From Jeotgalibacillus marinus (lineage in GTDB: Bacteria > Bacillota > Bacilli > Bacillales > Jeotgalibacillaceae): a stretch of 64,000 nucleotides of DNA. Location of the stretch: contig NZ_JBFMIA010000004.1 in the NCBI RefSeq assembly GCF_040801915.1, positions 119,505-183,504 on the forward strand, written 5' to 3'. Each line of letters begins with the position of its first letter. The stretch's first letter is position 1. The translations under genes were made by a program, and so were the position numbers. The notes under the pieces are model-generated. The model did no database searches and was not told the DNA's origin. It worked only from the letters and a program-made list of their open reading frames with translations. Below are positions 60,069 through 64,000 of this stretch, piece after piece.

Positions 60069-61748
60069 ATGAAGAGAACTTGGTGGAAAGAAGCTGTCGG
60101 ATACCAAATTTACCCGAGAAGCTTTCAAGATTCAAACGGAGATGGTATTGGGGATTTACAAGGAATGATTCAACGCCTTGATTATGTTAAAGACCTTGGA
60201 ATTGATGTTATTTGGATTTGTCCTATGTACAAATCTCCAAATGATGATAATGGTTATGATATTTCAGATTATCAAGATATTATGGATGATTTCGGTACGA
60301 TGGACGATTTTGATCAACTTCTTAAAGAAATTCACAAACGTGATATGAAACTGATAATTGATTTTGTACCTAACCATACGAGTGACGAGCATCAGTGGTT
60401 TATCGAATCTCGTTCATCTGTTGAGCACGCAAAACGAGATTGGTATATTTGGCGTGACGGCAAGCGAAGCACCAATGGCAAAACGATTGCTGAACCGAAC
60501 AACTGGGAAAGTATTTTTGGCGGATCTGCTTGGGAATATGATGAGCAAACTAACCAATATTATTTGCACGTCTTCTCTACCAAACAACCGGATATAAACT
60601 GGGAAAACTCAAAAGCTCGCCAAGCCATTTATGATATGGTCAATTGGTGGCTTGAGAAAGGGATTGACGGCTTCCGTATCGATGCAGTCAGTCACATCAA
60701 AAAGCGTGCTGGTTTCCCTGACATGCCAAATCCTAAGAATAAAAAATATGTTTCTTCATTCGATATGCACATGAATCAAGAAGGCATTCAAACACTCTTA
60801 GAAGAATTTAAAACAAAGACCTACGGAAATTATGATGCAATGACTGTCGGAGAAGCGAATGGTGTCTCAATTGATGAAGCTGAGCTTTGGGTTGGAGAAG
60901 AAAACGGGAAGATGGATATGATTTTTCAGTTTGAACACCTTGGATTATGGGATGCGGAAACCAACCTTGAGCTCGACATCGTAGAACTTAAAAAAGTGCT
61001 TTCTCGTTGGCAAATCGGTTTGGACAATAAAGGATGGAATGCATTATTTATCGAAAACCATGACAAACCTCGTGTCGTCTCAACGTGGGGGAATGACGAT
61101 GAATACTGGTACGAGAGTGCTACCTCTATGGCAGCAATGTATTTCCTTATGCAGGGAACCCCGTTTATTTATCAAGGTCAGGAAATCGGCATGACAAACG
61201 TGCATTTCGAATCGATTGATGATTATGATGATATCTCAGCTAAAAACATGTACCGTATTCGTTCTAAGGAAGGCGTTCCTCACGAGGATATTATGCGCAT
61301 TTTATGGGCGTCCTCTCGGGACAATAGCCGTACACCGATGCAATGGTCAGCCGATACAAATGCTGGATTCACTTCTGCAAAACCTTGGATAAAAGTGAAT
61401 CCAAACTTTACAAATATCAATGTTGAAGCACAGCAACAAGATGAGCAGTCCATTCTCTCTTTTTACAAAAAAATGATTCGATTGAAAAAAGAGAATGATG
61501 TGTTCACATATGGAACTTACGATTTGCTTTTGTCTGACCACCATCAGATTTACGCGTATACTCGTACACTTAATAATGAACAAATGGTTATCATCACAAA
61601 TCTTTCGGAAAAAGATGTGCTGATGGAAAATGCCGGTCTTTCTCTATCAAGTACGCGCCTCCTGTTACACAATTTACCTGTGACTGAACATAAAAATGCC
61701 AAGACAATTGTTTTACAACCGTATGAAGCACGTGTATATAAAATTTAA
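60069..61748 (+). CDS. malL: GH13 alpha-glucosidase/oligo-1,6-glucosidase
   Basis: A 559-aa cytoplasmic amylase-family enzyme: catalytic Asp205 (GFRIDAVSHI), Glu262 (VGEANG) and Asp332 (IENHDKPR). Family 13_31 traits: SNGDGIGDLQG and QPDINWEN. Ala206 follows the nucleophile; oligo-1,6-glucosidases usually have Val there, so a preference for alpha-1,4 bonds is possible (inference). GGAGGTG 7 bp before the ATG. No sugar-transport genes adjoin. Confidence 0.9.
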   Translation: MKRTWWKEAVGYQIYPRSFQDSNGDGIGDLQGMIQRLDYVKDLGIDVIWICPMYKSPNDDNGYDISDYQDIMDDFGTMDDFDQLLKEIHKRDMKLIIDFVPNHTSDEHQWFIESRSSVEHAKRDWYIWRDGKRSTNGKTIAEPNNWESIFGGSAWEYDEQTNQYYLHVFSTKQPDINWENSKARQAIYDMVNWWLEKGIDGFRIDAVSHIKKRAGFPDMPNPKNKKYVSSFDMHMNQEGIQTLLEEFKTKTYGNYDAMTVGEANGVSIDEAELWVGEENGKMDMIFQFEHLGLWDAETNLELDIVELKKVLSRWQIGLDNKGWNALFIENHDKPRVVSTWGNDDEYWYESATSMAAMYFLMQGTPFIYQGQEIGMTNVHFESIDDYDDISAKNMYRIRSKEGVPHEDIMRILWASSRDNSRTPMQWSADTNAGFTSAKPWIKVNPNFTNINVEAQQQDEQSILSFYKKMIRLKKENDVFTYGTYDLLLSDHHQIYAYTRTLNNEQMVIITNLSEKDVLMENAGLSLSSTRLLLHNLPVTEHKNAKTIVLQPYEARVYKI

Positions 61749-61758
61749 TCAGTAAAAT

Positions 61759-61795
61759 AGAGTAAAGGACGACGAATCCCTTACTCTTTTTATTT
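61759..61795 (+). terminator. Terminator after the alpha-glucosidase gene
   Basis: AGAGTAAAGG / CCCTTACTCT, then TTTTTATTTTT. A second hairpin CTGTCG..CGGCAG with TTTTTC follows (61813-61840). The remaining gap up to 62126 is AT-rich, with only a TATAAT-like element near 62040. Confidence 0.75.
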
Positions 61796-62126
61796 TTCTG
61801 ATTAAATTTTAAGCTGTCGGGTTTTTTACGGCAGTTTTTCTTTAGTTAAAATAAAAATTCACCTCTTGGTCCTACTATTTTTACTATACCCTAAAATAAA
61901 CGAATCATCAGAATAAACTTTTATTTATAAAAATCGATTTACTTTGACATACATAGAATGAACGAGAAATGTTTAGAATAACAGAGAAAACATATAAATA
62001 ATTCGCTTACACAATGGATAAAAGTATAGATCGATCATGTTATAATAGCCCAGTTATCAACGGATCCTGGCTTTTCTAAGAGTGAAAAGTCGAAAATAAT
62101 ATAACAAAATAGAAAGAGGTGTCGAT

Positions 62127-63602
62127 TTGAATTTAGCACAATACAAAAGGGAATGGTTCGGCAACATCCGTGGTGATGTCATGTCCGGGATTCTTGTCGC
62201 ACTTGCTCTAATCCCTGAAGCCATTGCATTCTCCATTATTGCAGGAGTGGATCCAATGGTAGGCCTTTATGCTGCCTTCTGTATCGCTGTAGTTATTGCC
62301 TTTATTGGCGGTCGACCTGGTATGATCTCTGGAGCAACGGGCGCTATGGCTTTGCTAATGGTTACACTTGTTGCAGATCATGGACTGCAATACTTGTTTG
62401 CTGCGACGATTTTAACTGGAGTGATTCAGTTATTGATGGGCGTCTTAAAATTGGGTAAGCTTATGCGCTTCATTCCAAACTCTGTAATGATTGGATTTGT
62501 CAACGCACTAGCGATTCTTATTTTTATGGCTCAACTTGACCAGTTTGTGGATGCCACATGGGTCATGTATGCACTTGTTGCTGCATCTTTAGGTATCATT
62601 TACTTGCTGCCGCGTGTGTTCCGCGCCGTCCCTTCTCCTCTTATCGCAATCATTGTGATAACAATATTCGTTATGGCGACAGGTGTTTCGGTAAAAACGG
62701 TTGGAGATATGGGTACGCTCACTCAAGCACTTCCAACGTTCTTTTTCCCAAGTGTTCCTTTCAATCTAGAAACATTGATGATCATTCTGCCTTATTCTAT
62801 TTCTCTAGCGATTGTCGGTCTATTGGAGTCACTTTTGACAGCTCAAATTGTTGATGACATGACTGATACGCCAAGTGATAAAAATAAAGAAGCACGCGGT
62901 CAAGGGATTGCCAATATGATTACGGGTTGTTTCGGAGGAATGGCAGGCTGTGCAATGATCGGTCAAGCTGTTATCAACGTTAAATCTGGTGGTCGTGGAA
63001 GACTTTCTTCTTTTGTTGCGGGGACTGTCTTAATGCTATTAATCCTTTTATTAACTGACATCGTCGTTCAAATACCAATGGCTGTCCTTGTTGGGGTAAT
63101 GATCATGGTATCGATTGGAACCTTTGATTGGGGGTCAATCGCAAGACTTCATAAAGTTCCTAAATCAGATGCAGCCGTTATGCTCGTAACTGTTGGAACG
63201 GTTGTTTATACGCACGATTTATCTAAAGGCGTTTTAGCAGGTGTTTTATTGAGCGCGATCTTCTTTGCAGCTAAAATTTCAAAAGTTCATGTTGAGAAAG
63301 AAATTGATCAAGCAGCTTCAAAAATTTACTATCGAGTAGATGGAGAGCTTTTCTTTGCTTCCGTTACCGAATTTGTGAATGCTGTTGACTATAACCTGGT
63401 TGGCATCAAAACGGTCGAATTTGATTTTACAAACTCTCACCTTTGGGACGACTCTGCTGTCAACGCGATTGATAAAGTTGCGATCAAAATTAAGCAACAA
63501 GGCGTTACAGTCACGTTAACAGGATTGAATAATGAAAGTAATAAACTTGTTGATCAACTATCCATGTATGATAAATCCGAAGCAAACTTATCTGGACATT
63601 AA
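62127..63602 (+). CDS. SulP-family anion transporter with STAS domain
   Basis: A 491-aa transporter: about 12 membrane segments with SulP pattern (GDVMSGILVALALIPEAIAFSIIAGVDPMVGLYAAF, GATGAMALL) and a C-terminal STAS domain (about 385-480; TVEFDFTNSHLWDDSAVNAIDKVAIK). Resembles B. subtilis YbaR. Probably moves sulfate, bicarbonate or a similar anion. TTG start with AGAGGTG 5 bp upstream. Confidence 0.88.
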   Translation: MNLAQYKREWFGNIRGDVMSGILVALALIPEAIAFSIIAGVDPMVGLYAAFCIAVVIAFIGGRPGMISGATGAMALLMVTLVADHGLQYLFAATILTGVIQLLMGVLKLGKLMRFIPNSVMIGFVNALAILIFMAQLDQFVDATWVMYALVAASLGIIYLLPRVFRAVPSPLIAIIVITIFVMATGVSVKTVGDMGTLTQALPTFFFPSVPFNLETLMIILPYSISLAIVGLLESLLTAQIVDDMTDTPSDKNKEARGQGIANMITGCFGGMAGCAMIGQAVINVKSGGRGRLSSFVAGTVLMLLILLLTDIVVQIPMAVLVGVMIMVSIGTFDWGSIARLHKVPKSDAAVMLVTVGTVVYTHDLSKGVLAGVLLSAIFFAAKISKVHVEKEIDQAASKIYYRVDGELFFASVTEFVNAVDYNLVGIKTVEFDFTNSHLWDDSAVNAIDKVAIKIKQQGVTVTLTGLNNESNKLVDQLSMYDKSEANLSGH

Positions 63603-63607
63603 AAATA

Positions 63608-63646
63608 CCCTGCCACTGAAGAAATTTTAGTGGCAGGGATTTTTTA
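63608..63646 (+). terminator. Terminator after the SulP gene
   Basis: Perfect 10-bp stem CCCTGCCACT / AGTGGCAGGG, then ATTTTTT. Confidence 0.9.
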
Positions 63647-63734
63647 CTTTCACGCATTATTTGAAGACTATTACTCAATCATCATTCGATATAGTAGTCT
63701 TTAGTAACTAAATTATGTAAGAAACGATAAAAAA

Positions 63735-63772
63735 TACCTTAAAGGCATCTCTGTTGCCCTTAAGGTATTAAG
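63735..63772 (-). terminator. Terminator of the right-edge minus-strand gene
   Basis: AATACCTTAAAGGC pairs with GCCCTTAAGGTATT; on the minus strand six T follow. Confidence 0.75.
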
Positions 63773-63812
63773 GGGCACTAAATCTTTAAATGGCTAAAGA
63801 CGACCCGGAAGG

Positions 63813-64000
63813 TTAACATTTATCCTTTGGCAGCTTACCCACTTGAACTTGTTGTAGTTGTAATACTTTTACAGTAAGATCAAGTACAATTTTTTCTCTC
63901 AGTTTATCAAACGTTTCATGCGCACCTGTATGGCATGGAGAAAAGTCAAGTTCAAAAAAATCTGCCTTGACTAACTCGCAATACGGTTGTTCATTATAAA
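63813..64000 (-). CDS. Unidentified protein, C-terminal 61 residues only
   Basis: Open frame entering from the right edge and ending at TAA (63813-63815). Visible: CELVKADFFELDFSPCHTG, a helix HETFDKLREKIVLDLTVKVLQLQ and a basic end LPKDKC. Codon use and the terminator downstream support a real gene. No family recognised. Confidence 0.6.
   Translation of the reverse strand, partial: YNEQPYCELVKADFFELDFSPCHTGAHETFDKLREKIVLDLTVKVLQLQQVQVGKLPKDKC

Noticed and set aside
1..64000. CRISPR arrays, insertion sequences, prophage, tRNA or rRNA genes
   Set aside because: No regularly spaced repeats, transposase motifs, integrases or RNA-gene signatures were seen while reading.

Overview
This is about 64 kb of chromosome from a low-to-mid G+C, endospore-forming, competence-capable member of the Bacillaceae. 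Gene content and order closely follow the Bacillus subtilis stretch from addAB/comK through hem, ecs, hpr, prsA and yha to yhe/bmr. The strongly acidic tails and surfaces of secreted proteins (PrsA, a YtkA-like lipoprotein) fit an alkaliphile such as Alkalihalobacillus or a relative, but the genus is an inference. I see no phage, insertion sequence, CRISPR array, tRNA or rRNA.

Left part (1-17.5 kb): addAB recombination nuclease genes, a VTT/DedA-like domain fused to signal peptidase I, an S9 peptidase, yhjD, comK, yhzC, a branched-chain amino acid exporter (azlCD) with a divergent cupin regulator, an enoyl-CoA hydratase, an Old Yellow Enzyme with a TetR regulator, lipoate ligase, yhfI, yhfH and a YtkA-like lipoprotein.

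Heme, envelope and secretion part (17.6-44.7 kb): hemEHY with the divergent heme monooxygenase hmoB, the liaFSR envelope-stress genes, an M20 amidohydrolase, ecsAB, hit, trpP with an apparent TRAP-binding leader, yhaH, scoC/hpr, a DUF3267 protein, a YjcZ-type microprotein, prsA, yhaL, yhaM, an MFS exporter, yhaQP, yhzD, yhaR, hemZ, hemAT, yheA and yheB. Synthesis (hemE, hemH, hemY, hemZ), breakdown (hmoB) and use (hemAT) of heme all lie within about 25 kb.

Right part (44.9-64 kb): yheE, a PucR-type regulator next to the sugar-ABC ATPase msmX, fumarase, a uridine-kinase-like gene broken at an A11 tract, the bmrCD exporter pair behind a leader with two tiny ORFs and an attenuator-like hairpin, kynB-kynU, an aldo/keto reductase, a CBS-domain Mg-transport-type protein behind a 470-bp leader, a GH13 alpha-glucosidase, a SulP transporter, and the 3' end of an unidentified gene.

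The observations most worth checking are the VTT-signal peptidase fusion with an internal start, the homopolymer-interrupted kinase, the bmrCD leader, near-consensus LexA boxes before addB and yhjD, the trpP TRAP site, two self-consistent operator pairs (azl and OYE/TetR), and a dispersed palindromic motif in intergenic DNA.
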